64,000 bases of DNA from Unio delphinus (lineage: Eukaryota > Mollusca > Bivalvia > Unionida > Unionidae): positions 1,149,501 through 1,213,500 of the forward strand of contig JAQISU010000170.1 of assembly GCA_029339505.1 (NCBI GenBank). The letters run 5' to 3'. Below the pieces are notes generated by a model, which was given only the letters and a program-made list of their open reading frames with translations, searched no databases and had not been told where the DNA came from. Positions 1 through 11,596 of the stretch are shown here, piece after piece. The first letter of the stretch is position 1; each line of letters begins with the position of its first letter. A program made the position numbers and the translations under genes.

Positions 1-2
<2 letters not shown>

Positions 3-55
<53 letters not shown>
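3..55. repeat. (TG)n microsatellite
   Basis: Uninterrupted TG dinucleotide run at the window edge, followed by a short TA/TG transition. The reading frame through it is a repeat artefact. Confidence 0.97.
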
Positions 56-57
<2 letters not shown>

Positions 58-722
58 ATATATGTGCGTCCATCAGTTATGCCTTTTATCCTTCATAAAT
101 GGGTCGGAATTAACAAAACTAGATACTATAATTTCCCACGTTGTGATTTAGTACTAGTAGAGTTGTTAATTCCACGCTTGAAACTCCAAGGCATAAATCA
201 TTATCATGCAATAAATAATTCATTCAGAGGGTCATTTTCTTAGGCAACCTATAAATTTTGTTTACATCCAAATCTTCCTTATATGAGAGTCCGCCATGAA
301 TAAAACTACTAAAGTTTGCTCGACCCCCTTAAATAATATACCTAGACAGAAGGACAGACAGTCCTAATAGCTCTACCTATCATACAATACAAGAAAACTA
401 TTTAATTTTAAAAATCAATCAATTGCCTTCTTCCAATTCAAATATGAAGAAAATACATTTTTGGAACAATAAAGAGATATTATTAATCATTTCCTTATGT
501 TAATTATTTTTCCAGTCATTTACGAATTGCTATCCTGAAGTTTCATGACCATAATGTACAATTAAGAATACATATGCACTTTTTCAAGCACCTTACATTA
601 CCCTATCAGAAATTCGGAACACATTGCGCAGTATGAGAAAATACATTATTTACAGCATCCTAGTCCTCAGCCGATAAGGTAGACCTTAATACTTTTCTCT
701 TGACAGTTTTCACAAACAGATT

Positions 723-724
<2 letters not shown>
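58..724. other. Noncoding stretch, nothing recognised
   Basis: AT-rich unique-looking sequence. I see no coding signal, RNA gene or repeat structure in either strand. Confidence 0.6.

Positions 725-764
<40 letters not shown>
725..764. repeat. (GT)n microsatellite at a SINE tail
   Basis: A GT run next to the 3' end of the minus-strand SINE that follows. Read on the SINE strand it is a CA tail, which suggests the array grew from the SINE end. Confidence 0.9.
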
Positions 765-766
<2 letters not shown>

Positions 767-769
767 GAT

Positions 770-1065
770 TTGTTTAGCGTAGCTTTAACAATTGTGCAGT
801 CATATTGCAACTATGTCTGCTTTGTGGCAGTTTATATTGTTGTCAAGCACTGGGGTATCATGCCGCATACATGATACATCCCACCCCGTCACATTATCCT
901 GCCACCAGGCCGAATAGTCCTAACATTAACCTCATATTGCTGAACGCAAAGCGAGGCAGTTGTATGTACCAGTTATGTCTTTGGTATGACTCTGTCGGAG
1001 CTTGAAACCTCGACCTCTGGCATTCGAGGCGAACTCTTGACTACTAGGTCAACGAAATGGTAGCA
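770..1065 (-). mobile_element. tRNA-derived SINE, family A, copy 1
   Basis: One of five related copies in the window (also 1985-2270, 37537-37758, 39932-40205, 52235-52508). All lie on the minus strand. The head, at the high-coordinate end, has an A-box-like segment and a B-box-like segment near 1000-1012 (this copy GGTTTCAAGCTCC on the minus strand). The shared body is recognisable by segments such as ACATTATCCTGCCACCAGGC and CTTTGGTATGACTC on the plus strand. The minus-strand 3' end runs into a CA microsatellite. The copies are well diverged, so the insertion is old. Confidence 0.7.
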
Positions 1066-1067
1066 AA

Positions 1068-1640
1068 GGTTTTAGCCAGTATCGCGTACTTTAAAACATC
1101 CTTCTTGACACTGCGTCAACATTAAAATTTACGTTAATACATTTCGCTGCACATTACATTCAAACTCAGTTTTCAGCCACTTTAAAACTTTCTTTTCGAC
1201 AACGCGTTTACGCTCAAAATTCTCAGCCAATATCATGCACTTGAATACATTCTTTTTGACACTGGGTTGACACTTGAAGTTTGCAACCAGCACAATATAC
1301 TTGCACACTTTATTCTTGACACTGGGTTGACACTTGAACTTCTCAACCAGTACGATATACTTGCACACTTTATTCTTGACACTAGGTTTACACTTTAACT
1401 TCTCAACCAGTACGTTATACTTGCACACTTTATTCTTGACACTGGGTTGACACTCAAACTACTCAACCATTACGATATACTTGCACACTTTTTTCTGGAC
1501 ACTGGGTTGACACTCGAACTTCTCAACCAGCACAATATACTTGCACACTTTATTCTTGACATTTAATTGACACTCGAACTCCTCAACCAGCACAATATAC
1601 TTGCACACTTTATTCTTGACACTGGGTTGACAATCAAACT
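1068..1640. repeat. 60-bp minisatellite
   Basis: About 9 tandem units of exactly 60 bp, with a core such as ACACTGGGTTGACAC followed by CTCAACCAGTACGATATAC. Units on the low-coordinate side are much more diverged than those between 1260 and 1640. Because 60 is a multiple of three, the minus strand stays open through several units and reads as a 20-residue repeat (CKYIVLVEKFKCQPSVKNK). A TAG interrupts that frame in the 1441-1500 unit. I treat the reading frame as a by-product of the period, not as a gene. Confidence 0.95.
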
Positions 1641-1984
1641 AATATCAATAATTTACAATACTTGATGCAATTCGTCGGTCAGATATACGTTCTACTCTTA
1701 GGTACTCGCATTAAGGTTACCATATATTAAAATACTTGTGCATACTGATTTATATCACTGTATGATGGCTATGCATTATCCCAGAGAGACGGTACAACAA
1801 AGTTTGATTTTTATGTTTTCTTATCGTATAGATTCACTGGTTCCTATTTTAAAAAACGGAAACTTATTTACCTAATGTTTATATCAAGTAAATCAAAATC
1901 CTATCAGATAAGAAATTTGTACAAATTTCAATGTCTCCTAACAATGAAAATGAGTTGTGTGTGTTTGGAGATTTGTAAAAGTAG
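1641..1984. other. Noncoding stretch, nothing recognised
   Basis: AT-rich sequence between the minisatellite and the next SINE. A short TG run near 1955-1965 touches the SINE tail. Confidence 0.55.
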
Positions 1985-2270
1985 CTTTCATAATCGGAGC
2001 CACAAGACTATGCCGTGTGGCAGTGGTGTATAATGATATTCAGCACTGAGCATCATGTCGCAGACATGTTGCATCATGCCCCGCCCGGAGATATTATCCT
2101 GACACGTGACCAACCAGCCCTAACAATAACCTTTTAACACTAAGCAGCAAGTGAGATAGCTGCTTGTAACATTTCATGTCTTTGGTATGTCTCGGCCGGG
2201 GTTCGAACAAACTACCACCCGCATCCGAGGCGGACGCTCAAACCACTTATGCCATCAGAGCGGCCCATAA
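1985..2270 (-). mobile_element. tRNA-derived SINE, family A, copy 2
   Basis: Best-preserved tRNA-like head of the family. On the minus strand, starting near 2269, it has an A-box-like TGGCATAAGTGGTTTGAGCG and a B-box-like GTTCGAACCCC about 30 bases later. This is the spacing of a pol III promoter. The body contains the shared segments around ACATGTTGCATCATG and CTTTGGTATG. The tail is next to a short TG/CA run. Confidence 0.8.
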
Positions 2271-2535
2271 ATAAAAGAAGAGAAAGGTATGTATACATAC
2301 GTTATAACTGCATAACAAAAATATTCTGGACCCAGTAAATGTATGTATTGAAAAGAAATTACACAAATATAAAGTTATAAATTATATTTGTTAAACCAGT
2401 AAAATATAACGTCATATTTATGTAAAGTGCACCATACTGAAAAGAACAAGAATGTCTCTGATAGTATTAATACCCTCTCACGACATTCAAGATGGCACAT
2501 CTAGCCTATTCTTTACTCCCCGTCCCCAGCTTATT

Positions 2536-2537
<2 letters not shown>

Positions 2538-2579
<42 letters not shown>
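2538..2579. repeat. (GA)n microsatellite
   Basis: Perfect AG/GA dinucleotide run. Confidence 0.97.
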
Positions 2580-2583
<4 letters not shown>

Positions 2584-3431
2584 CGTTTCTTTTTGTGTGT
2601 GTAAAACATGCCACCTTACTCAACGATGACTTCATAAGGACTTTTACCTAATCAGCTCATTCTCCTAACAATGAATGAACGAGCCTCGCTCATCACAGAC
2701 GTCATCATGTGAAATGTGATTGGTTACTTCATTAAGCTGATATGATAGCATTTTACCACTAGACGTCAGATATTTGTCAAGACCAATGCAGACAGTATAT
2801 AAATATACTCATGCACGTTTCTTCTGGCTTGTTGCTAGGAAACAAAATGAAGCGATTAGTAGATATGTACAAACCTTCTATCGGATTGATGAGATCTGAG
2901 CCATGGCATAAAATGCGAGGCTTTGACAGTCTGGCTGTAATAATAACATGGAAAATGGGAACCAGCCTAGAAAAATAGTTATGTTCGGGTTTGGAAGGCT
3001 TTGATTGGTACTAATGGAGAGAAACATTTTGCTAAAAATACTCTTTTGAGAGCTTGTCCTTTTTTGTAACCAAAAAAGAGAATTTTTTCAACTAATGTAT
3101 TTTCAATCCTTTTATAAACTTGACATTACAACAAGTTTTACGAAACTTAGCACATGTCTATTTAGGTGAAGAAATGAAAACGCTTTGGCAACACAGGTAA
3201 AAAGAATATTGCAGCTTATACAGTTTATCCAAGCAGAAACTTTCTTGAAGGATGGGAGATTAGAGAAATATAATTCATTATGAACATTTGGAAATTTTAA
3301 GTTATTGACATTTAACATGGTGATATTTAAATAGATTTACCATGGGAGTTGAATTAGTAAATTGAGAGAACAATAGCCTATAGTGATTCCTCCAGTTAAG
3401 CTGCTACGAATTCTGGTTATATAGTTGTCGT
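2580..3431. other. Noncoding stretch
   Basis: Unique-looking sequence. A 68-codon minus-strand frame at 3112-3318 has no recognisable domain, no convincing splice context and ordinary AT-rich composition. I do not call it. Confidence 0.5.
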
Positions 3432-3640
3432 TGTTTTGGGTTTAACGCGCATTATTCGGCTGTCAATATGTCAGGTTGACGAAGAACTCTGGAAAACTGG
3501 TCAGAACCGCTGACCCACTGTAAGCTACCGGCAAGCTTTCTTTGTTATTTACATTGTCTGAGCCTCCAACTCGAAACCACGCAGAAAGAAGTCATATGAC
3601 AGTGATTGGTAAAGGCGAGCGATTTAAACCAGTCGTAACA
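3432..3640 (-). mobile_element. tRNA-derived SINE, family B, degraded copy
   Basis: Shares its body with the copy at 22612-22818, notably the segment AGCTACCGGCAAGCTTTCT. On the minus strand the head near 3640 has an A-box-like TGGTTTAAATCGCTCGC and a B-box-like GGTTTCGAGTTGG. The 3' end reads GCGCGTTAAACCCAAAACAAC, an ACAA-rich tail typical of SINE/LINE 3' ends. Confidence 0.65.
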
Positions 3641-6600
3641 CATGACCCGTTTCTGTAGCAGATAACAAGTAAAATCAAAACATTTTGTCTTCTTCAGAAA
3701 GATATTTAGCAGGTAGTTAAAACCAAATTGTGATATCTCACGAACCGATGAGTGGGTCGTGGGTGTGAATTTAACAATATTAGGTGGAGTGCTCCTCATA
3801 TTGGTAAATTTATATGCAACCAATTTTATAAATATTAGACAGCTTTATAGTTGTAGAGTAATTATGGTCACCAAATTGATATTGTCTATCTTTGTTTAGA
3901 AACATTACGTGTCAGCTATTATCACTTAGGACTCTACAACGATGTTTAATGCTCATGACCTCTCACGATTTTGTGTCCCACCAATTTCATTCATATTGGG
4001 CGTCTACACGGATTAATGATTAATGCCTACACGGATTAATGCCTACATGACTAGTTTAAATGATATGTTCTAGAATAAACTAGAATGATTTCTGATATTT
4101 TAATAAAGTTTTGTTTATATAATTGCATTATTTGAGAAATTGGTAACATATTTCGATCTTAATTTACAAAGTTTAATGGCTATAGCATCTTATACCCAAC
4201 TACCAATTATTTAAAAATAAAATAATAAGGATAATATACAAAACGTCTTATTTCATCATTTGTTTATATTTCTAACTCGAATGTCACCAAGTGATCCCTA
4301 ATCTTGTATTCGTCGGGGTTTCAACAAAACGGAAATATGAAATATAAACGAGGAGCCAACTCACTCTCATTTTCTGGTAGCTGGAAGAGTCCAAGTTTAG
4401 GGAATAGGCGTATGCATGGTATACCACCTATACACAAAAAATATAAACTATGTCGCCTGTGTCCAATGTATGAAGTGTCCAAATTAAATATTTCCACCTC
4501 AAGAAATGGGGTGGGGTTGAAGTGGTGGGTGAGAATTATGTCCATATATATCATAAATATATCATAATTATATGCTGCCTACGGAACGCTATGAAGTACT
4601 TCACTATTGTTGAGCGAAAAAACAAGACTCGTCCAGATAAATATAGACGCCGTGGAATCGTTTAAATTCCGTTAGGTCTGAAACGCTATGAAAGTGATAG
4701 TGAAGGCTACAATGTTAAGAGCCTCATGGTTGGAAATTATCAAGTATTTAATGCATTGACAATTTGAGTGGTTCCAATGTGGGATCGCACAGTGTCTTTT
4801 CTCCCTTTATTTTGAAACTTACACATCGTAGCTCATATACATTGGAGAATCTACATTATCGCATTTTTCTGGGTCATTTATCCAGTATGATTCACTTTGT
4901 TCTCGGCCATTTGACATTTTACCTTTTTCCGTATCCTTTAACCTCATACTAACCTCTGACGTTTACACATGGGTCCTTGTTCTCAACATTCAACCATACA
5001 GACCTGAGCCAACGACCTTCGCGGGCTTCTGTCTTCATCATTTACGACTGATCAGCAATTTAATGTCAAGCCTGTTCTCGGTCACGACCAAGTTTTTTTT
5101 TAGTCTTTTAAAATACAAAAAATACAAGGCCAGCGGACTCCAAAATAGTTGTTATGTCAACAAAACGAAAGCAACAGGCTTTCAGATTTGTATTCATAAA
5201 ACCTAGGCAACTATTCGCCAAATTGGTTGTGTTAACAAAAACAAATATGGCAGAGCGTTAGTTATATCAACAAATTCAGTGGCTTAAATTACATTAAAAT
5301 AGTACTAATAACAACAGTTACCACGAACGCATACAGAACAAAAGACGGAAAAAGATGACAGCGCACGCACCCAGTGTTATTAATTTCACTTTAAGCACAA
5401 GCCATTTAACATATTTTCATTATTGCATTTTAACATTTGATATTAACAATTTATTCAATATTTACATAGCATAATGTGTTACAAAATATTGGTAAACACC
5501 ACACTAACTGCGCAGTATGGAATGGAAAATTGGGATGTAGAAAATAATACTGGCATTTATTAGATGACGCTATACAATAGTTAGTAATATTAATATATTG
5601 GTTTCGTGCATACTTTCAGATGCAAAAACATGTTTTGAATACTCAGTATCGTTTTAAAATGATAAAGCATTTAATACAGCAAACGAAAATATAGATCTTA
5701 TTAGATCTTAATTAATTTCTAATAACTTTTTAATATTCTACCAGATCATGATTAGGAGATATGAAAGGGAAGAATTTAAACGCTATTAATGTTCAATAAT
5801 ATCTGTAATGAAAACAAGACAAAGGCGACTAATAATGATATGAGGGGAAAAAATTAAAATAACGACCACAGGAATTTATTTATAACTCTAACACCATAGA
5901 AAAAAAAACACGAAATGAAAGGATGGTGATATTTCTGTCTTAAAATGAAGACATATCGAATCTAAATTAGATTTATTAACTTATTTCTGAGAACTCTCCT
6001 CAGTGCCAAGGCAAAACAATGAGGATACGAGGTTTGAAAATAAAATATAAGACGCGGTATAAATCGTTTTTCAATATTTGATTTTACGTCAGCAAAGTTA
6101 TGATTAACAAAATCATTTATCCGGCTTACATTACAGCAAACGTATTACACTACCGATGATACCAGTAAATGTTGCTGATGCTTTTTCCGCTATGTTAAAT
6201 AGATTCTCGGCGATTTTTGAGCGTTTGTATATTTATAAATGAACTAAAGACAGTTAACGCAGCTTCCGCTCGTCACTCTTTTCACAAAATATTAATACCC
6301 TTTGATCTCAAGGTCTTGCTATAATACCAGCAGGTGTTAAATCAGTTACACGTTGTGATTTTTTTTTCCTATTAACAGCTGATGTAACCTTTCATGTAAC
6401 TGGTAAAAAAATTTTTTAATTTTATTGAATAATATTTTCTCTGAAGTTTTTTAATACATCTTTTAAACTATATGTTCTCTTTTGCTTTCATAGTCTTGAA
6501 TTTCTCTTTTAATGTAGCTTTGTTGGGTAGTTCTTTAGCAACGTAAATGCTTTATATTGTATATATTATCACCATGCAAGTAAAGGGTCTGATTTTAATG

Positions 6601-6808
6601 CTACAATATTTAGAATTTGCATCACCAGAAACATTCACATGTCCTCTGATTTTTATTTTATTTTGACCAGTAAACAATCTAAAACATTTATATCACTGCT
6701 GATGGATCAATCAAAGCCATATTGAATATCAGAATTACAATTATGATATTAATATTTTATTTGTTTAAATTATTTTGCATTTCTGCTGTATCATTTAATG
6801 AGTCTACC
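3641..6808. other. 3-kb noncoding stretch
   Basis: AT-rich sequence with no recognisable gene. Small details: a direct duplication of the 16-base segment GCCTACACGGATTAAT near 4024-4055, and opposing short frames at 4304-4567 without any family resemblance. Confidence 0.5.
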
Positions 6809-6867
6809 TTTCTACCTACCTACCAACCTAGCAACCTTAGTGCCAACTTACCTACCTACCTACACAC

Positions 6868-6898
<31 letters not shown>

Positions 6899-6928
6899 CA
6901 TACATACATACATACATACATACATACA

Positions 6929-6962
<34 letters not shown>

Positions 6963-6971
6963 CATACATAC
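6809..6971. repeat. (CTAC)n/(CATA)n tetranucleotide array
   Basis: Starts as CTAC units and continues as an almost perfect CATA array. It produces artefactual IHTY-repeat reading frames. Confidence 0.96.
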
Positions 6972-8160
6972 AAAAAGTAAACAGAGCGACACAAGGCATA
7001 TACGAATATATTTTTTATAAATATGATCTTGAAGTGTACATGAGGAACGTCTAAGTAGGAATAACTGTTAATGATATCAATGAAGAATCAGCTATTGACT
7101 GTCATACATTTAAGTGTTAATAATTCCAAGGCATAATTACTCAGTATAAAGCAAAATACAAATACAAATAGCATGGAGTTAATAGTGGCAGATCTATATA
7201 TAGGTTTGGGATGTTATTATCCATAATCTTCCTTTGATCAATACCTGTCTATTCAAATTGAATTTCACAGCGATTTCATTTCGTAGAACATTAATAAGTC
7301 TATCAAAAATTTACAAAGCGTTACCTTAAGCAAATTAAATATCATAATTAAAGATGAACACTTCAAAGTAAAGGATTAACTGTTTTGTATTCAACATGTA
7401 CTATAAGAATAAAGGTTTGCCGTTGCTATCAAAGTTCATGAACCATAAGTAAGCTAAAGAAATTCATTTGCCCGATTCAACTTTAATACATCGCAGAACT
7501 ATCTTTATATTTTTTATTGATTTAATTTTTGAATGAAAAAAAAACGAACGCACTAAGCCAATCCCTCAAAAATTATTAGATCAACAATCGTATTACAGTT
7601 TTATCAAATTCGATAGAACAATCCGGTGTAGGTAATAGAGGTTGTATACAAAGGTTGTATATATAAGACGTAGCGTATTGATGAACAAAAACGTATTGAC
7701 GTCAGGCTGATGTGTAAGCTCCAATAATAATAAAAACTGAATCTTCTGAATGCTACAAAAGAATAATATACAAAGCTTTCAAAACCGCAAAATCAAATAT
7801 GTGATGCAACAAACAGATTTTAGATGATTAAGATACAATCAATAATCCTAGAAACTGCTTTCCACTCTTAACAGCTGCTGGAGAAGAATTAAACACAAAA
7901 TATGTTGAAAAAATACAAAAAAATACAGCCATCTGGACCAATGATAAACTCTAAAATTATATTCTTATAGAGCGGTAGGGAATTAAAAAAAAGTGTATGT
8001 AGGTCATGTAGGCATTCCGAACCGACTATCTCAGAATAGGGTGTCATTTGCTAGAATTTCATTTCAGTATAGTAGAATACCACCTAAACAAGCAAGCGGG
8101 AGCAAAGGTGCCAAAATAGCGAAATAGCGAAAACTTCAACATAGGAACCAAGGACTAAAC
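6972..8160. other. Noncoding stretch
   Basis: AT-rich, no recognisable gene. From about 7960 the plus strand becomes A-rich and may already belong to the element described at 8161-9040. Confidence 0.45.
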
Positions 8161-9040
8161 CTGAACACTGACGGCACAACAATAACGTATTTTAATCAAG
8201 ACAACTAAAACATAGAATAAGTACCACTCGAAATGCCAATAGAAGCTACGTTGGAATGCTTTGAAAAGAAAATAGTTGGAAAAACCAGACTTGCAACAAT
8301 ACCGCAGACCACAATATACAATGGAACCAGAATGTTCGAAATAGAAAAAAAGCAGATTACAAAGGATCAAACGAGCATTTAACCTTAACGGATTTCTAAC
8401 GAAAACTTTGTATAAATGGTATATTCACCATAGGAAATGTTACAGGTACGAGAAAAAAACAACCCAGGAACAAACAGAGAAACAACAGCAACTAAATCAG
8501 TTGCAACAACAACAAAAAACTTAAATAAAAAAACGCAACACCAGACGGAGAAGCAACAAGGGAGAGACTGTAAGACACAGAAAATAGGGATAAAGAATCC
8601 TAAAGGAATAACAGACGAAACAACAAGAATTACAAAAGGAAAGCACAAACAAAATCCGTGTAAAGACAAAAATGTAAGACAACAAAAAAGATGATCTGAC
8701 ACGTTCAACACAACACCTGAAAGAGTCACATTAGAAACAGCAACTTAATCCAAAACCAAAGCAGGAATATACAGGAATAAAACAGACTTCAAAAATGGAA
8801 ACAAGAACATCAAGACAAGAAAAACTAATTCAACAACAGCAGGCAAAACCAGAAATCTCGACATCACCTGGAGAGAATAACTTAGATGAAACAATGCTGC
8901 TAGACTTGACCGAAGAAGAAATTATTATCTGGGAAAGAAATAAAAGAAGGAAAGAGAAAAGAAGACTAAAACTACAAGAAGAGTATGAAGAGATGATGGA
9001 AACAATATGGCTGGCCAATGATGAATGCATAGACGAATAA
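8161..9040 (+). pseudogene. Possible decayed LINE ORF1 (Gag-like) region
   Basis: The plus strand is A-rich and reads as lysine-, glutamine-, threonine- and asparagine-rich protein in pieces: about 8215-8380 with several breaks, an open frame at 8437-8694, and an 81-codon frame at 8795-9040. The last begins METRTSRQEK and ends in a strongly charged helix with EEEIIIWERNKRRKEKRRL. The first piece contains an IPIEATLECFEKKI-like stretch that resembles the RNA-binding ORF1 proteins of some LINEs. The sequence after 9040 is AT-rich and ends in short A runs near 9295. No reverse transcriptase follows, so this would be a truncated relic. A lineage-specific host exon or chance cannot be excluded. 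Confidence 0.3.
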
Positions 9041-11125
9041 AAAAAATCGATGATTCAGATTAATATACACATATGAATTTAAAAAAATAAAATTTAAATT
9101 TTTTTAAATTTTTAAAAAATAATACATTACAAATTACTAAATAAAATACAAAAAAGAAGAAAAAAATTGAATATTTATTTAAAATCCAAATAAAATCTTA
9201 CAAAAATATAACAAGCATGCCTCTACTAGGTAACAACATTTAGGGCAGGAGGGCCTCCCCAAATGGTCTGCGTTAACCTGGAGAACGCACCCTCCAAAAA
9301 ATAAAAATTCCTTATACATTAGTTATTATTCGCTTTGTTTCGATCATCATACATTTATACTCCTTTGAAGGTCATTATTCGCATTCTCAAAAAACTAATT
9401 AAGGTAAATCAATGCTAAATCATATGGACATTTTGTGGAGATGTTTAATCTAAAGGTGTGACCCTATGTAAATCGTATTGAATGTCGTACGCTGTGGTGT
9501 CGCAACGAATGCAGCAAACGTTGAAAACAAATACATTCTACTATGTTATTTGTTATGTGAGAAATGGCGTTCTCTTTCCCTGTCCCAGTCTAGTTCGGGC
9601 TACCTTTGTAAAACGAAAGTCCATAGTAATCAATAATTTTAGATTCGAAGTTTTCGGGATGGCAATTGAAGTGCTGAGCCTTTAAAAGTTGGGGGTGAAT
9701 AGGCTTTAGTTAAACTATATTAGTTTTAAAGTTTAGAACATAATTAAAAGTTACTGTAATTGAGTAAATCTGCCTACGTGACCTAAAAAAATGCAATACT
9801 TTTGAATCAGTTTTAACATTTGCAGGAAGAAAGAAAAACGATGGGAAGAGATTAATGTAGATGTTCAAAATAGACATGAAATAACATCAAAATGAGCTAT
9901 GATGCTTCACTACCACATCGGACAAATATTATCAGTTATATAGAGCCAAACTAATATTTGATTTAAATACCATTCATTGGTCAACTTTTCTGCCTAAAAT
10001 TTGTCAAACTGAGTTTTAAAAACGTCTATAAAATGTTTATATTATTTAATAAAATTTAATTTGTACATGTAAATGTTTATTTAAATTTCCATTACAATTG
10101 AATTGATCATTATTTTTAATTAAGGACTATATAGCTAATTTAGTTTTGATTTCTCAAGTGCACTTGGACCCTAATGATCACCCTGTAGAACACCAGCATT
10201 ACAAACTTTCTAACAGGTGTCACATGTCTTGTTTGCAAGGAAATTCAAAAATACTTTATGTATAACGTTCAATTAGGTGTGGCATGCACATATAAACGTT
10301 TTACTAAAATGTTCCAAAGCATGTTGTGCCTGTCTGGAATCACATCACAATTAGTATTTCCAGTTCAGTAACCAAAATGTAGTTCTCGTCTATTTTTAGA
10401 ACATTTTTCCTCCCTCATTTTGGTGGTGATAAAAGAGCTGTATGTGTGCATTTTGTGTAGGAATTTAAAGGTAATTGTTTATTCTTGAGAATAGGAACTC
10501 AGAGAGTGGTTGTCTATATGTATTTCGGCGACAGTGCACAGTGTGTAATTATGCCTTAGTGATGATCCGGAAGTGAAATCTGTGCTCTGCTTACATGCTG
10601 CTCTGTTTACAGTGTAGCTTCTTAAATACATTTAGAGAACATATAGTAAAATTAATTGTGTTGTATGTCCGTATGCGAGAAAAGTTGCATTGTAGCTTTC
10701 CATTGGTCGGTGGATGTTACCAGTGTTCTCTTGGTTTCATCCTCCGCCAATTGTTCCGGCTGTCATGTATAACCTATCTTGCTTTGAAAAATGGCGTTCA
10801 ACACAAAACAACAATAACAATAGTAGATAACGTATTCCATTCTCCAATGGTCGAATGAAGAAACGAATAGTAGAAGGGACCTGTTCTAGCTTATCATAAT
10901 TGGAAAGTGTTAACGTAAGTCATGGCGAGTAATACAACAGATGGTAGAATAGGAGGGGTGGGGGCTTGAAGTCTTTTCTACAAGAGTGTATGTTTTGCTT
11001 TTGTCGTCTGGATTCAATACATTTGTTGGTGTAGCACTGCAATATTTACGTACTTTTGGTGCACCATTAACAATTCTAGCTGTCTTATTTGTATTGTTTC
11101 GAGATCTCTTTTCTTGATTTTTTAG
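9041..11125. other. Noncoding stretch
   Basis: Very AT-rich near 9060-9200, with a GC-richer 70-base segment near 9235-9295 (CAGGAGGGCCTCCCC is locally palindromic). No recognisable gene between 9300 and 11125. Confidence 0.45.
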
Positions 11126-11596
11126 GTGTCCAAGACGTCTTTACGATATTTAAGAATGAGTCTCATAGCAGACGTAAATATAATTTTCAAAAGATTTTTC
11201 TGTCAAGTTGGAATTTGGATTCACGCATTACATTCATTATTCATCATGCCTATTTCTTTAAATAGTCTATTTGATTGTACAATGAGCCGTCTTTGGAGAG
11301 ATAAAAAAAAACTCTTTAAGTCTTTGTTTAGTCATATATACCGGTGGGTGGAATGGGTCATCAATTTTCCTAGCAATGGTGTTGGATTTAGCTTTAGAAG
11401 AGTTGACAGATACAAGCTAAATACTTGCCCATGGGGAACTTTTTTCCAAATCAGAGTTACAGTTATGAGCGGTTACGACGGCATTACCTACGCTCCTCTG
11501 GAAATAAACGTAGTGAAACAACTTATGCTCGTTTTCAGTTCAGATCTCTTAGAAAATGTTATATATATTAACTTTAGAAAAAAGTCAACCAAATAA
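11126..11596 (+). CDS. Unrecognised open frame, possible exon
   Basis: The longest non-repetitive open frame in the first 14 kb, 156 codons. Its first in-frame ATG is about codon 11 (11156). The frame begins directly after a pyrimidine-rich tract ending TTGATTTTTTAG, which would serve as a 3' splice site. I do not recognise the protein. It has a hydrophobic stretch near residues 30-50 and no clear domain motif. It could be an exon of an unseen plus-strand gene, a decayed element, or chance in AT-rich DNA. No partner exon was found nearby. Confidence 0.2.
   Translation: MSKTSLRYLRMSLIADVNIIFKRFFCQVGIWIHALHSLFIMPISLNSLFDCTMSRLWRDKKKLFKSLFSHIYRWVEWVINFPSNGVGFSFRRVDRYKLNTCPWGTFFQIRVTVMSGYDGITYAPLEINVVKQLMLVFSSDLLENVIYINFRKKSTK

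Noticed and set aside
2200..2270. Functional tRNA gene on the minus strand
   Set aside because: A and B boxes are present but no complete cloverleaf or acceptor stem is evident, and the segment continues into a body shared with four other copies; it is a SINE head.
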